DNA of 51,702 nt from Actinomadura viridilutea (lineage in GTDB: Bacteria > Actinomycetota > Actinomycetes > Streptosporangiales > Streptosporangiaceae). A model generated the notes under the pieces. That model was not told where the DNA came from. It saw nothing but the letters and a program-made list of their open reading frames with translations, and searched no databases. This document shows positions 39,606 through 47,840 of the stretch, one piece after another. The stretch lies in the NCBI GenBank assembly GCA_003001795.1, contig PVNI01000028.1, positions 1 through 51,702 on the forward strand. Reading direction: 5' to 3'. A program made the position numbers and the translations under genes. Position 1 is the stretch's first letter. Each line of letters starts with the position of its first letter.

Positions 39606-39654
39606 ATCGATGGATCGGATCGATGGATCGGATCGATGGATCGGCTCGATGGAC
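39606..39654. repeat. 13-bp tandem repeats upstream of the anchor-protein gene
   Basis: Three exact copies of ATCGATGGATCGG (39606-39618, 39619-39631, 39632-39644) are followed by a partial fourth (CTCGATGGAC). Two more GAATCGATGG elements lie at 39591 and 39604. They fill the 83-base gap before the secreted protein gene. Confidence 0.9.
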
Positions 39655-39661
39655 ACGGATG

Positions 39662-40474
39662 TCAGGCGGTGACGATGACGGGACTGCCGAGCGGAACCTT
39701 CGCCAGTCGGGCCAGCGCGTCACGAGGAACCCGGACGCAGCCGTGGGTGACCGCCTTGCCGAACACCGACGCGTCCGGCCAGGTGTGGAACGCCACCGTG
39801 CCGGGCCCGCCGCCGTAGGTGTCGAGCGTCTCGGAGTGGGCGCCGACGGGCAGGATGAGCGGGCTGTGGGTGGGCTCGGTGGGCTTGAGCGACGCGAGGA
39901 TGAACGTGCGGCCGGTCGGCGTCGGCGTCTTGGGCGCGCCGACCGCCACCGTCCACGAGCCGACCTTGCGGCCCGAGTCCTCGATGGTGAGCCTGCGGTC
40001 GCCGAGGTCGACCCGGACGACCTGGGTGCTGCGCGCGACGTCCAACACGCCGGGGCGGTCGGCGATCCAGCCGGTGGCGCGGTTGGGACGGTTCGGCAGC
40101 AGCACGCGACGCCAGCCCGGCCTGCTCTCCACGACGGGCACCCAGGTGGGGCCGCCGAGCTGCTTGTCGGGCAGCATCGCGACGGGTTCGCCGTCCGGCC
40201 GGGCCGACACGGGGACGGGCTGCCTGGGGTGCACCACGGTTCCGTCGCTCGTCGCGAACGGCGCGGTGTCCTCGGGCAGGCCGGCGACCGTGGTGGACGT
40301 GGTGGCCTGCGGCAGCCGGGCGAGCGCGGCGGTCGAGCGGCCCCCGGCCGCGTCGCCGCCCGCGCGCCCGCCGTCGGCGCACCCGCCCGCGAGCAGCACG
40401 GCGGCCAGGGCGGCGGCGCCGACGCCGAACCCGCGCGGCACCGTGCGCCGGTCATGCTCGGATCGTTGCTTCAC
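39662..40474 (-). CDS. L,D-transpeptidase lipoprotein (YkuD domain)
   Basis: A 270-residue cell-wall enzyme forming 3-3 cross-links or anchoring proteins in peptidoglycan. The lipobox LLAGGC gives lipidated Cys32. An SH3-like or linker region precedes the YkuD domain, which starts at VVRVDLGDRRLTIEDSGRKVGSW. The active site is VAFHTWPDASVFGKAVTHGCVRVPR with the catalytic Cys in HGCVR near residue 246. It is transcribed into the secreted choice-of-anchor protein gene and may act on the same envelope layer. Confidence 0.92.
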   Translation of the reverse strand: MKQRSEHDRRTVPRGFGVGAAALAAVLLAGGCADGGRAGGDAAGGRSTAALARLPQATTSTTVAGLPEDTAPFATSDGTVVHPRQPVPVSARPDGEPVAMLPDKQLGGPTWVPVVESRPGWRRVLLPNRPNRATGWIADRPGVLDVARSTQVVRVDLGDRRLTIEDSGRKVGSWTVAVGAPKTPTPTGRTFILASLKPTEPTHSPLILPVGAHSETLDTYGGGPGTVAFHTWPDASVFGKAVTHGCVRVPRDALARLAKVPLGSPVIVTA

Positions 40475-41106
40475 TGAGGCTCCCAGGGGATCGTGCCGCC
40501 GGAAGGAGGCGCGGGATTCCGCATTCGGCGGCCCTACTCTGTCTTTCGTTTACGGGGGTGTCGCGCCTCCGGCGGCACGCTTTTCGAAGGCTTCGACGGG
40601 CATTGGTTTTGGCTTGGTCCGGTAGGCGGTTGCGCCCGTCCGGTCGGCGGCGGCCTTTGGCAGCAGTCGCGGCGAAGCCGGCACGGCCTTCGGCAGATGC
40701 CGCGACCGTCTCCGGCTGACGCGCATGGCCGTGCACGACCGCCCCGGACGCGTCGGCGCGCGGCGCCATGGCGACGAGCGCGAGCAGGAGCGACACGCCG
40801 ACCGGCGCGCGAACGGTCCGCCGCGTGGGAATCAGGTCTTCTGGGGTGCGGGGGAGTGGGAGCCCGGGCCGCAGTCGGAGGACGTCACAGTGATCGCTGA
40901 TCGGGCGCGCGCGGCCGGGCGCTCTTTGATCGTCGGGCGGTGAGCCGCCGGGCGCCGCGGCGGACGCCCTGGTGAGGCGCGGACCCCATCGGGGGCAGCG
41001 GTGCGTGGTCCGGGGACGCGGTGCACGTGAAGGCGGTGCACGTGGAGATGGACGCCGGCGAGGTGTTCAGCAGGATCGTGCTGACGCCCTGACCCACGCA
41101 TACGAA
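40475..41106. other. Gap of about 630 bases without a secure gene
   Basis: Between the L,D-transpeptidase start and the PTS terminator. On the minus strand a GTG at 40796 opens a frame with a signal-peptide-like start (SLLLALVAMAPRADASGA), but it degenerates into Arg-rich sequence and runs into the transpeptidase gene. On the plus strand a short frame ends AVHVEMDAGEVFSRIVLTP at 41091 after an in-frame stop, possibly a truncated gene end. I would not annotate either as a gene. Confidence 0.4.
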
Positions 41107-41140
41107 TCCGCCGCGCCCCCTCCACAGGGGACGCGGCGGA
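41107..41140 (-). terminator. Terminator of the PTS operon
   Basis: TCCGCCGCG (41107-41115) pairs with CGCGGCGGA (41132-41140), extended by CCCC/GGGG inside, 17 bases after the IIC stop. Confidence 0.72.
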
Positions 41141-41157
41141 ACGGTCGGATCAGGTCG

Positions 41158-42678
41158 TCAGTCCTTGGACGTGTGCTTCTCCCTGGACGCGGGCTTGCTC
41201 GAGGCGTCGGGCGCGGTGTCGGCCTTCTCCTTCGCGGCGGCGAGGGCGGCGTCGCGGCGGGCGCCGGGGTCCCAGCCGGCCAGCACCACCCGCTTCTGCA
41301 CCCAGATCGCCAGCGCCAGCAGGGCCGCCACGACCACCACGAGCAGCAGCAGACCGCCGACCGGCCCGGCCTTGACCGCGTAGCCGGTGACGATCCCGAA
41401 CCAGCCGAAGTCGGCGTCGCCGAACGTGGTGTTGGCCTGGCCGAACGAGCCGAGCACGTCCAGCAGCAGCGCGGGCAGGAACGTGATGATCACGCCGTTG
41501 ACGAACGCGCCCGCGATCGCGCCGCGCCGCCCGCCGGTCGCGTTGCCGAACACCCCGGCCGTGCCGCCGGTGAAGAAGTGCGGCACCAGGCCGGGCAGGA
41601 TCAGCGCCATGCCGAACGCCGGGTCGAACACCCAGGCCAGCAGGCCCAGGCTGACCAGGCCGCCCACGAAGCTGGACAGGAAGCCGATGAGCACGGCGTT
41701 CTGCGCGAACGGGAACACGATCGGCGCGTCCAGCGCGGGCACCGCGCCCGGCACGACCCGCTCGGCGATGCCCTTGAAGGCGGGCACCAGCTCGCCCAGG
41801 ATGGTCCGCACGCCGAACAGGATGACCGCGACGGCGATGCCGAACTGCAGGCCCTGCATGACCGCCTGCATGAGGTAGTCGCCGACGCCGGCGGAGCGGT
41901 CGCCGAACGCGGCGAACGCCTCGTCCCGGCCCGCGCGGCCCAGGTAGATCAGCGCCACCGCCACGTAGATGAGCACCATGGACAGCGCGGTGGCCACCAT
42001 GGAGTCGCGCAGGAACCGCAGCCCCTCGGGGATCTTCATCTCCTCGGTGCTGCGGCTGCGGCGGCCGACGAGCTGGCCGGTGACGCCCGCGGCGATGTAG
42101 CCGAGGGTGCCGAAGTGGCCGACGGCGATCTTGCCGTCGCCGCCCACCCGGCGGGTCCACGGCTGGGCCAGCGCCGGCATGACCACCAGCATGACGCCCA
42201 TCAGGACCGTTCCAACGGCGACCACCTCGAACGTCGGCATGTCCGTCGTGGCCAGCACCATGGTCAGCAGCGTGGCCATGAACAGCATGTGGTGGCCGGT
42301 GAGGAACACGTACCGCAGCGGGGTGATCCGGGCCAGCACCAGCGCCAGCGCGAACCCCAGGATCATGATCCACGCCACCTGGGCGCCGAACCGGTCCTGG
42401 GCGATGCCCACGATGGCCTCGTTGGTCGGCACCACGCCGTGCGCGCCGGTGGTGCCCTGGATCATCGTGCCGAGCGGCTCCAGGGCGTTGCTGACCAGCG
42501 TGGCGCCCGCGCCGATGAGCAGGAAGCCCAGCGCTGCCTTCAGGCCGCCGCCGACGACCTGCCCGGCGGAGCGGCGCAGCGCCAGCAGCCCGACCGCGGT
42601 GATGATCCCGACCAGGTAGGCGGGGACGCTGAGGATCTCGTTGACGACGAACTGCGCGACGTCGACGACCCAGTCCAT
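41158..42678 (-). CDS. ulaA: PTS ascorbate-type transporter subunit IIC (UlaA-like)
   Basis: A 506-residue integral membrane permease of the ascorbate-galactitol PTS superfamily. Recognisable family segments are LGFLLIGAGATLVSNALEPLG, ARITPLRYVFLTGHHMLFMATLLTMVL, VGHFGTLGYIAAG, FPFAQNAVLIGFLSSFVGGL and LPGLVPHFFTGGTAGVFGNATGGRRGAIAG. It moves sugar acid or a related compound while IIB phosphorylates it. The C-terminal 45 residues are a charged cytoplasmic tail (DTAPDASSKPASREKHTSKD). It is the last gene of the IIA-IIB-IIC operon. Ascorbate specificity is by family resemblance only. Confidence 0.92.
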   Translation of the reverse strand: MDWVVDVAQFVVNEILSVPAYLVGIITAVGLLALRRSAGQVVGGGLKAALGFLLIGAGATLVSNALEPLGTMIQGTTGAHGVVPTNEAIVGIAQDRFGAQVAWIMILGFALALVLARITPLRYVFLTGHHMLFMATLLTMVLATTDMPTFEVVAVGTVLMGVMLVVMPALAQPWTRRVGGDGKIAVGHFGTLGYIAAGVTGQLVGRRSRSTEEMKIPEGLRFLRDSMVATALSMVLIYVAVALIYLGRAGRDEAFAAFGDRSAGVGDYLMQAVMQGLQFGIAVAVILFGVRTILGELVPAFKGIAERVVPGAVPALDAPIVFPFAQNAVLIGFLSSFVGGLVSLGLLAWVFDPAFGMALILPGLVPHFFTGGTAGVFGNATGGRRGAIAGAFVNGVIITFLPALLLDVLGSFGQANTTFGDADFGWFGIVTGYAVKAGPVGGLLLLVVVVAALLALAIWVQKRVVLAGWDPGARRDAALAAAKEKADTAPDASSKPASREKHTSKD

Positions 42679-42694
42679 GGCAGGCCCCCGCCGC

Positions 42695-42976
42695 TCAGCC
42701 GCGCGCCCGGACGGCGGCCGACAGCTTGCCGGTGATCTCGTCCACGTCCACGAAGTTGTCCACCACGACCACCTCGGCGTCGACCTCGCCGAGCTCGGCG
42801 GCCAGCTCCGCGGACGTCAGCACCACGTCGGCGGTGACCGCGGCGCCGCGCGCGGTGCCGATGTCGGCCACCTCCACCTCGCCGTCCACGCCCAGGTTCC
42901 GCAACGCCTGCTCGGCGTTGGTCTTGAGGATGATGCTCGTGCCGATGCCCATGCCGCAGACGGCGAGCAGCTTCAC
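42695..42976 (-). CDS. ulaB: PTS ascorbate-type subunit IIB (UlaB-like)
   Basis: A 93-residue phosphocarrier of the PTS lactate/ascorbate IIB type. The phosphorylated Cys7 is in the P-loop AVCGMGIGTSIILK, and DVVLTSAELAAEL and VVVVDNFVD follow in the family order. It accepts phosphate from IIA and transfers it to the substrate during transport through the IIC protein. Its GTG start overlaps the IIA stop by 4 bases (GTGA), so it is translationally coupled; the IIC gene follows after 16 bases. Confidence 0.92.
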   Translation of the reverse strand: MKLLAVCGMGIGTSIILKTNAEQALRNLGVDGEVEVADIGTARGAAVTADVVLTSAELAAELGEVDAEVVVVDNFVDVDEITGKLSAAVRARG

Positions 42977-43455
42977 TGCAGGCCTCCTTCGTACTCGGAG
43001 ATGAGCCGCCTGACCTCGGCGGCGGAGGTGGCGTCCTGCAGGGCCCGCATCCGGTCGGTGTCGGCCAGCATGCGGGCGAGCTTGGCCAGGGCGCCCGAGT
43101 GCGCGTCGTGGTCGACCGCGGCCAGGCCGATGACCAGCCGGACCGGGTCGTTGGCCTCGTGGCCGAACGGCACCGGCGCGGCCAGCGCCGCCCAGGACAG
43201 TCCCGTGCGCAGCACCGACGGCGACGGGCGCGAGTGCGCCAGCGCCAGCCCCGGGGCCAGCACGATGTAGGGGCCGAGGCGCTCGACGGTGTCGATCATC
43301 TCGGCGGTGTAGGCGTCGGTGGTCGCGCCGGACGCCACGAGGAGGTCGCCGGACGCGGTGATCGCCTCACGCCAGTCCGCGGCCCGCACCCCGACCGCCA
43401 CGGCCGTCTCGGGCAGCGCGTCCAGTAGGGCGATCTGTTGCGAGTTAGCCGTCAT
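42973..43455 (-). CDS. PTS subunit IIA (mannitol/fructose/ascorbate type, UlaC-like)
   Basis: A 160-residue PTS IIA protein of the PF00359 family. The phospho-accepting His74 lies in YIVLAPGLALAHSRPSP, typical of the ascorbate branch; VRLVIGLAAVDHDAHSGALAKLARML provides the second conserved His region. I chose ATG 43455, preceded by AAGGAGG, over an upstream start at 43497. It receives phosphate from HPr and passes it to the IIB protein. It is the first gene of the PTS operon. Confidence 0.92.
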   Translation of the reverse strand: MTANSQQIALLDALPETAVAVGVRAADWREAITASGDLLVASGATTDAYTAEMIDTVERLGPYIVLAPGLALAHSRPSPSVLRTGLSWAALAAPVPFGHEANDPVRLVIGLAAVDHDAHSGALAKLARMLADTDRMRALQDATSAAEVRRLISEYEGGLQ

Positions 43456-43689
43456 GTCCGGTTCCTCCTTGGGCGCATTCAACAGCCAAAGACCCACTTA
43501 TGTCCAGAACGATGCCAAAGCCGGAGGGTAGACCGTCAAAAGCGCCGCGCCGCGGCCGGCGCCCGCCACGATGCGCGGCCTCCCGCCCCGCCGCCCGCGA
43601 ACCCGCAGGTCAGGCGGCAGACGCAACGGACGAGGGTATGCGGTCGCACCGCATGGTCAAGCGGTCCGCACACCGGGAAGGAGGTTCGG

Positions 43690-44880
43690 TCAGCCGAGGG
43701 CGGCGTTGATCCGGTCGGGGTCGTACAGGTGCTCGTGCACCAGCAGCGCGGCGCCGATCGTGCCCGCCCGGTGACCGAGCGTGGACGGAACGATCTGCAG
43801 GTCGCGCGAGGCGAGCACCTGCGCCCGCTCGTAGACCACCTCGCGGATGCCGGCCAGCAGCGGCTCGCGCGCCTCGGCCAGGTTGCCGCCGACGACGATG
43901 TGGGACGGGTTGAACAGCCCCACCACGTCCGCCAGCGCCTCGCCGATCAGCCGTCCCGCCTGGCGCACCAGCCGGACGGTCTCGTGGTCGCCGCGCCGCG
44001 CCAGCCGCGCGATGTCCTGGCTGGTGCGCACGTCGTAGCCGCGTTCCAGCAGGCGGCGGCGGATCGCCCAGCCGCCCGCGGTGGCCTCCAGGCAGCCGCG
44101 GTTGCCGCAGCGGCACGGCTCGTCGGTGCCGCGGCGCAGGTGGCCGAGGTCCCCGGCGGCGCCCTGCGCGCCCCGGTAGACCCGGCCGCCGACGATCAGC
44201 CCGGCGCCGATGCCGATGCCGATCTTGACGACCACCATGTCGGGGTGGTCGTGGCCGCCCGCCTTCTGCTCGCCCAGCGCCATGATGTTGACGTCCCGGT
44301 CGACGACCACCGGGACGTCCTTGGGGACGCCGGGCGACAGGGCGCGCGACAGGCGCTCGGGCACCGACACCCCGTCCCAGTCCGGCATGATCGGCGGGCT
44401 GACCAGCAGCCCGGTGGCGGTGTCCACCGGGCCCGGCACGCCGACGCCGATCCCGTGCACGTCGGCCGGGGCGCGGCCGACGCGCTCCAGCAGCCGGCCG
44501 AACGCGTCGGTCACCCAGCCCAGCACCGCGTCGGGGCCGTCGGCGACGTCCAGGTCGGCCTCGGTCTCGGCGAGCACGTGCCCGCCCAGGTCGGTGACGG
44601 CGACGCGGGTGTGGCTGCCGCCGATGTCGGCGCCGAGCAGCACCCCGGCGTACCGGTTGAACACGAAGGTCTCCGGCGGGCGCCCGCCGGTGGAGCCGCC
44701 GTCCCCGGCGGGGACGATCAGTCCGGCCCGCAGCAGGGCGTCCAGCCGCTGCGCCACGGTCGAACGGGCGAACCCGGACAGCCGGACGAGGTCCGCCCGG
44801 GTGCTCGCCTGGCCGCTGCGGATGAGGGCCAGCAACGTCCCGGCGCCGGCGCGCGGCGCCGCCGCTCGCTTCTTGACCAC
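43690..44880 (-). CDS. ROK-family transcriptional regulator
   Basis: A 396-residue ROK repressor. The N-terminal winged helix spans about residues 10-60 (RADLVRLSGFARSTVAQRLDALLRAGLI), followed by the sugar-kinase-like domain with LLGADIGGSHTRVAVTDLGG near 82 and GIGVGVPGPVD near 145. The zinc motif is GHLRRGTDEPCRCGNRGCLEA near 245. It lies between the PTS operon and the divergent transketolase gene (74-base gap) and is co-directional with the PTS. It is the likely local regulator of both; the effector would be a phosphorylated sugar or sugar acid. Confidence 0.9.
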   Translation of the reverse strand: MVKKRAAAPRAGAGTLLALIRSGQASTRADLVRLSGFARSTVAQRLDALLRAGLIVPAGDGGSTGGRPPETFVFNRYAGVLLGADIGGSHTRVAVTDLGGHVLAETEADLDVADGPDAVLGWVTDAFGRLLERVGRAPADVHGIGVGVPGPVDTATGLLVSPPIMPDWDGVSVPERLSRALSPGVPKDVPVVVDRDVNIMALGEQKAGGHDHPDMVVVKIGIGIGAGLIVGGRVYRGAQGAAGDLGHLRRGTDEPCRCGNRGCLEATAGGWAIRRRLLERGYDVRTSQDIARLARRGDHETVRLVRQAGRLIGEALADVVGLFNPSHIVVGGNLAEAREPLLAGIREVVYERAQVLASRDLQIVPSTLGHRAGTIGAALLVHEHLYDPDRINAALG

Positions 44881-44954
44881 GCGTCCAGGGTACTTTTGTT
44901 GGTCAACGATCAGAAGTTCGTCTAGTTTCAGGCAGAAGCGTCCTGGGAGGGCAG

Positions 44955-46985
44955 ATGGCGGAGGACCTGGACCGGGCGGCGGTCGACGTGGCGCGGGTGC
45001 TGGCGCTGGACGTCGTGGAGGCCAAGGGCAACGGCCACGCGGGCACCGCGATGGCGCTCGCGCCCGTCGCGCACGTGCTCTTCCAGGAGCTGATGCGGCA
45101 CGACCCCGCCGACCCAGGCTGGCGCGGACGCGACCGGTTCGTGCTGTCGGCCGGCCACGCGAGCCTGCTCCTGTACATCCAGCTCTACCTGACCGGCTAC
45201 GGCCTCACCCTCGACGACCTGCGCCGGACCCGCGCGTTCGGGTCCCGCACCCCCGGCCACCCCGAGTACGGCCACACGCCGGGCGTCGAGATGACCACCG
45301 GGCCGCTCGGCCAGGGCGTGGCGACGGCGGTCGGCATGGCGATGGCGCTGCGCCACGAGCGCGCCCTGCTGCGGGCCGACGCCCCGTTCGCCGACCGGAC
45401 GGTGTGGTGCGTGGCAGGGGACGGCGACCTGCAGGAGGGCGTCAGCGCGGAGGCGTCCTCGCTGGCGGGCACGCTGGGCCTTGGCGAGCTGGTCGTGGTG
45501 TACGACGACAACGGCATCAGCATCGACGGGCCCACGTCGCTGTCGTTCACCGAGGACGTCCCGGCCCGCTACCGCGCCTACGGCTGGCACGTCCAGGTCG
45601 TGGACGACGGCGACGACCTGGACGCGCTGCGGTCCGCGCTGGCGGCGGCGCGGGACGAACGCGACCGCCCGTCCCTGGTGGCCGTCCGCACGGTGATCGG
45701 CGCCCCGGCGCCGCGCCGGGGCGGGACCGCCGCCGCGCACGCCGGGCCGTTCGGCGCCGAGGAGACCGCCGAGGTCAAACGGCTCCTCGGCATGGACCCG
45801 CACGCCTCCTTCGCCGTCCCCGAGCGCGTCCTCGAGCACACGCGGGCCGCGCTGGAGCGCGGCGCCCGCCTGCACGCCGACTGGGACAAGGCGCACGCCG
45901 CCTGGCGCGCCGCCGCGCCCCCCGAGCTGGCGGACCTGGACGAGCGGCTGGCCGCCGGCGCGCTCGCCCCGAACTGGCGGGACCTGCTGCCGGAACCGGA
46001 CGCCGACGGCGCGCGGCCGACGCGCGCGGTGAACGGGGCCGTGCTGGCCGCCCTCACCGAACACCTGCCCGAGATCTGGGGCGGCTCGGCCGACCTGTCG
46101 CAGTCCACGAACGTCGCCTTCCCCGGCCGCCGCGCGTTCTCCGCCGCCGACCCCGCAGGGACGACGCTGCACTTCGGCGTCCGCGAACACGCCATGGCCG
46201 CGATCCTCAACGGCATCGCCCTGCACGGCGGGTTCCGCCCGTTCGGCACCACCTACCTGGCGTTCTCCGACTACCTGCGGCCCGCGCTGCGGCTGGCGGC
46301 GATGATGCGGCTGCCGGTCGTGCTGGCGTTCACCCACGACTCGGTGACGGTCGGCGAGGACGGCCCCACCCACCAGCCCGTCGAGCAGCTGTGGGGGCTG
46401 CGCGCGGTGCCGGGGCTGGACGTGGTCCGGCCCGCCGACGCGGCCGAGACGGTCGCCGCCTGGCGGCGCGTCCTGGAGCGGGCGGACCGGCCGGTGGCGT
46501 TCGCCCTCGGCCGCCGGCCCGCGCCCGCCCTCGACCGCGGCGGACGCGGCGCGGCGCCCGACATCGCCGCGGACGTGGCGCGCGGCGGCTACGTGCTCGC
46601 GGACGCGCCGTCGTCGCCGCCCGACGTGCTGATCATCGCGACCGGCTCGGAGGCGGCGCTGGCGGTCGAGGCCCGCGACCGGCTGGCCGCCGACGGGATC
46701 GGCGTCCGCGTGGTGTCCATGCCCTGCCTGGAGTGGTTCGCCGAGCAGGACGCGGCCTACCGCGACGCGGTCCTGCCGCCGGACGTGCTCGCGCGGGTCG
46801 CCGTCGAGGCGGGCGTGGCCCAGGGCTGGTGGCGCTACCTCGGCACCTACGGCGAGGCGGTGTCGGTGGAGCGGTTCGGGCTGTCCGGCCCGGGCGAGCG
46901 GGTGCGGGCCGAACTCGGGGTCACCGTCGACGCCGTGGTCGCCGCCGCCCGCCGGTCGCTCGCCCGGGTCCGGGACGCGCGCTGA
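44955..46985 (+). CDS. tkt: Transketolase
   Basis: A complete 676-residue thiamine-diphosphate transketolase. The N-terminal KGNGHAGTAMALAPVAHVLF includes the active-site His, GHPEYGHTPGVEMTTGPLGQG lies near residue 100, and the TPP motif GDGDLQEG...DDNG is near 155-195. GVREHAMAAILNGIALHGGFRPFGTTYLAFSDY lies near 413, and FTHDSVTVGEDGPTHQPVEQL, with its conserved histidines, near 458. It interconverts pentose and hexose phosphates. Its location beside an ascorbate-type PTS and a ROK regulator indicates a dedicated copy that feeds the resulting pentose phosphate into central metabolism. TGGGAGG precedes ATG 44955. Confidence 0.94.
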   Translation: MAEDLDRAAVDVARVLALDVVEAKGNGHAGTAMALAPVAHVLFQELMRHDPADPGWRGRDRFVLSAGHASLLLYIQLYLTGYGLTLDDLRRTRAFGSRTPGHPEYGHTPGVEMTTGPLGQGVATAVGMAMALRHERALLRADAPFADRTVWCVAGDGDLQEGVSAEASSLAGTLGLGELVVVYDDNGISIDGPTSLSFTEDVPARYRAYGWHVQVVDDGDDLDALRSALAAARDERDRPSLVAVRTVIGAPAPRRGGTAAAHAGPFGAEETAEVKRLLGMDPHASFAVPERVLEHTRAALERGARLHADWDKAHAAWRAAAPPELADLDERLAAGALAPNWRDLLPEPDADGARPTRAVNGAVLAALTEHLPEIWGGSADLSQSTNVAFPGRRAFSAADPAGTTLHFGVREHAMAAILNGIALHGGFRPFGTTYLAFSDYLRPALRLAAMMRLPVVLAFTHDSVTVGEDGPTHQPVEQLWGLRAVPGLDVVRPADAAETVAAWRRVLERADRPVAFALGRRPAPALDRGGRGAAPDIAADVARGGYVLADAPSSPPDVLIIATGSEAALAVEARDRLAADGIGVRVVSMPCLEWFAEQDAAYRDAVLPPDVLARVAVEAGVAQGWWRYLGTYGEAVSVERFGLSGPGERVRAELGVTVDAVVAAARRSLARVRDAR

Positions 46986-47840
46986 TCAGGACGACCGTTC
47001 GGCCGTCTTCGCCGGGGCGGCCTGCGCGTCGGCGCGCCGCCCGAACCTGCCCGGCAGCAGGAACAGCGTCAGCACCGGCACCAGGTACAGCAGCCACACC
47101 ACGACCTGCAGCACGGTCGGGTCCGGCTGGAAGTTGATCGTGCCCTTGAGCAGCGTGCCGTACCAGCTGCCCGGCGGGATCGCGTCGCTGACGTCGAACG
47201 CGCGCGTGTGCAGGCCCGGCAGGAACCGCGCCTCCTGCAGGTCGTGGAACCCGTAGGCCAGCACTCCGGCCGCCACGACCACCAGCATCGCGCCCGTCCA
47301 GGTGAAGAACCGGGCCAGGTTGATCCTCAGGGCGCCGCGGTAGAACAGCCAGCCCAGCACCACGGCCGTGGCCAGGCCGAGCAGCGCGCCGATCAGCGGC
47401 CGCGCCCCGTCGCCGGTGGCCTGGACCGCCGACCAGATGAACAGCGCGGTCTCCAGGCCCTCCCGGCCCACCGCCAGGAACGCCGTCAGCACCAGCGCGC
47501 CGGTGCCCATGACCAGCGCCTGGTCCAGCTTGCCGTGCAGCTCGGACTTCAGGTGCCGGGCGGTGCGGCGCATCCAGAACACCATCCAGGTGACCAGCCC
47601 CACCGCGATGATCGACAGGGTCCCGCCGAGGAACTCCTGCGCCTCGAACGTCAGCGTGGTCGATCCGTACTGCAGCACCGCGCCGAACGCCAGCGCGATG
47701 CCGACGGCGATCGCCACGCCCGTCCAGATGGGACGCAGCGCGTCCCGCCGGCCCGTCTTGACCAGGTAGGCGACCAGGATGCACACGATCAGGCTGGCCT
47801 CCAGGCCCTCGCGCAGCCCGATCAGATAGTTGGCGACCAT
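46986..47840 (-). CDS. efeU: FTR1-type ferric/ferrous iron permease EfeU
   Basis: A 284-residue membrane permease with about seven helices. It carries both iron-path REGLE motifs: GLREGLEASLIVC near residue 10 and AVGREGLETALFIW near 139. It imports iron together with EfeO and EfeB. ATG 47840 shares its A with the efeB stop (TGATG), which fixes the start; an upstream frame extension to 47864 is not needed. It is the last gene of efeO-efeB-efeU. Its stop directly abuts the stop of the convergent transketolase gene, with no space for a separate terminator. Confidence 0.94.
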   Translation of the reverse strand: MVANYLIGLREGLEASLIVCILVAYLVKTGRRDALRPIWTGVAIAVGIALAFGAVLQYGSTTLTFEAQEFLGGTLSIIAVGLVTWMVFWMRRTARHLKSELHGKLDQALVMGTGALVLTAFLAVGREGLETALFIWSAVQATGDGARPLIGALLGLATAVVLGWLFYRGALRINLARFFTWTGAMLVVVAAGVLAYGFHDLQEARFLPGLHTRAFDVSDAIPPGSWYGTLLKGTINFQPDPTVLQVVVWLLYLVPVLTLFLLPGRFGRRADAQAAPAKTAERSS

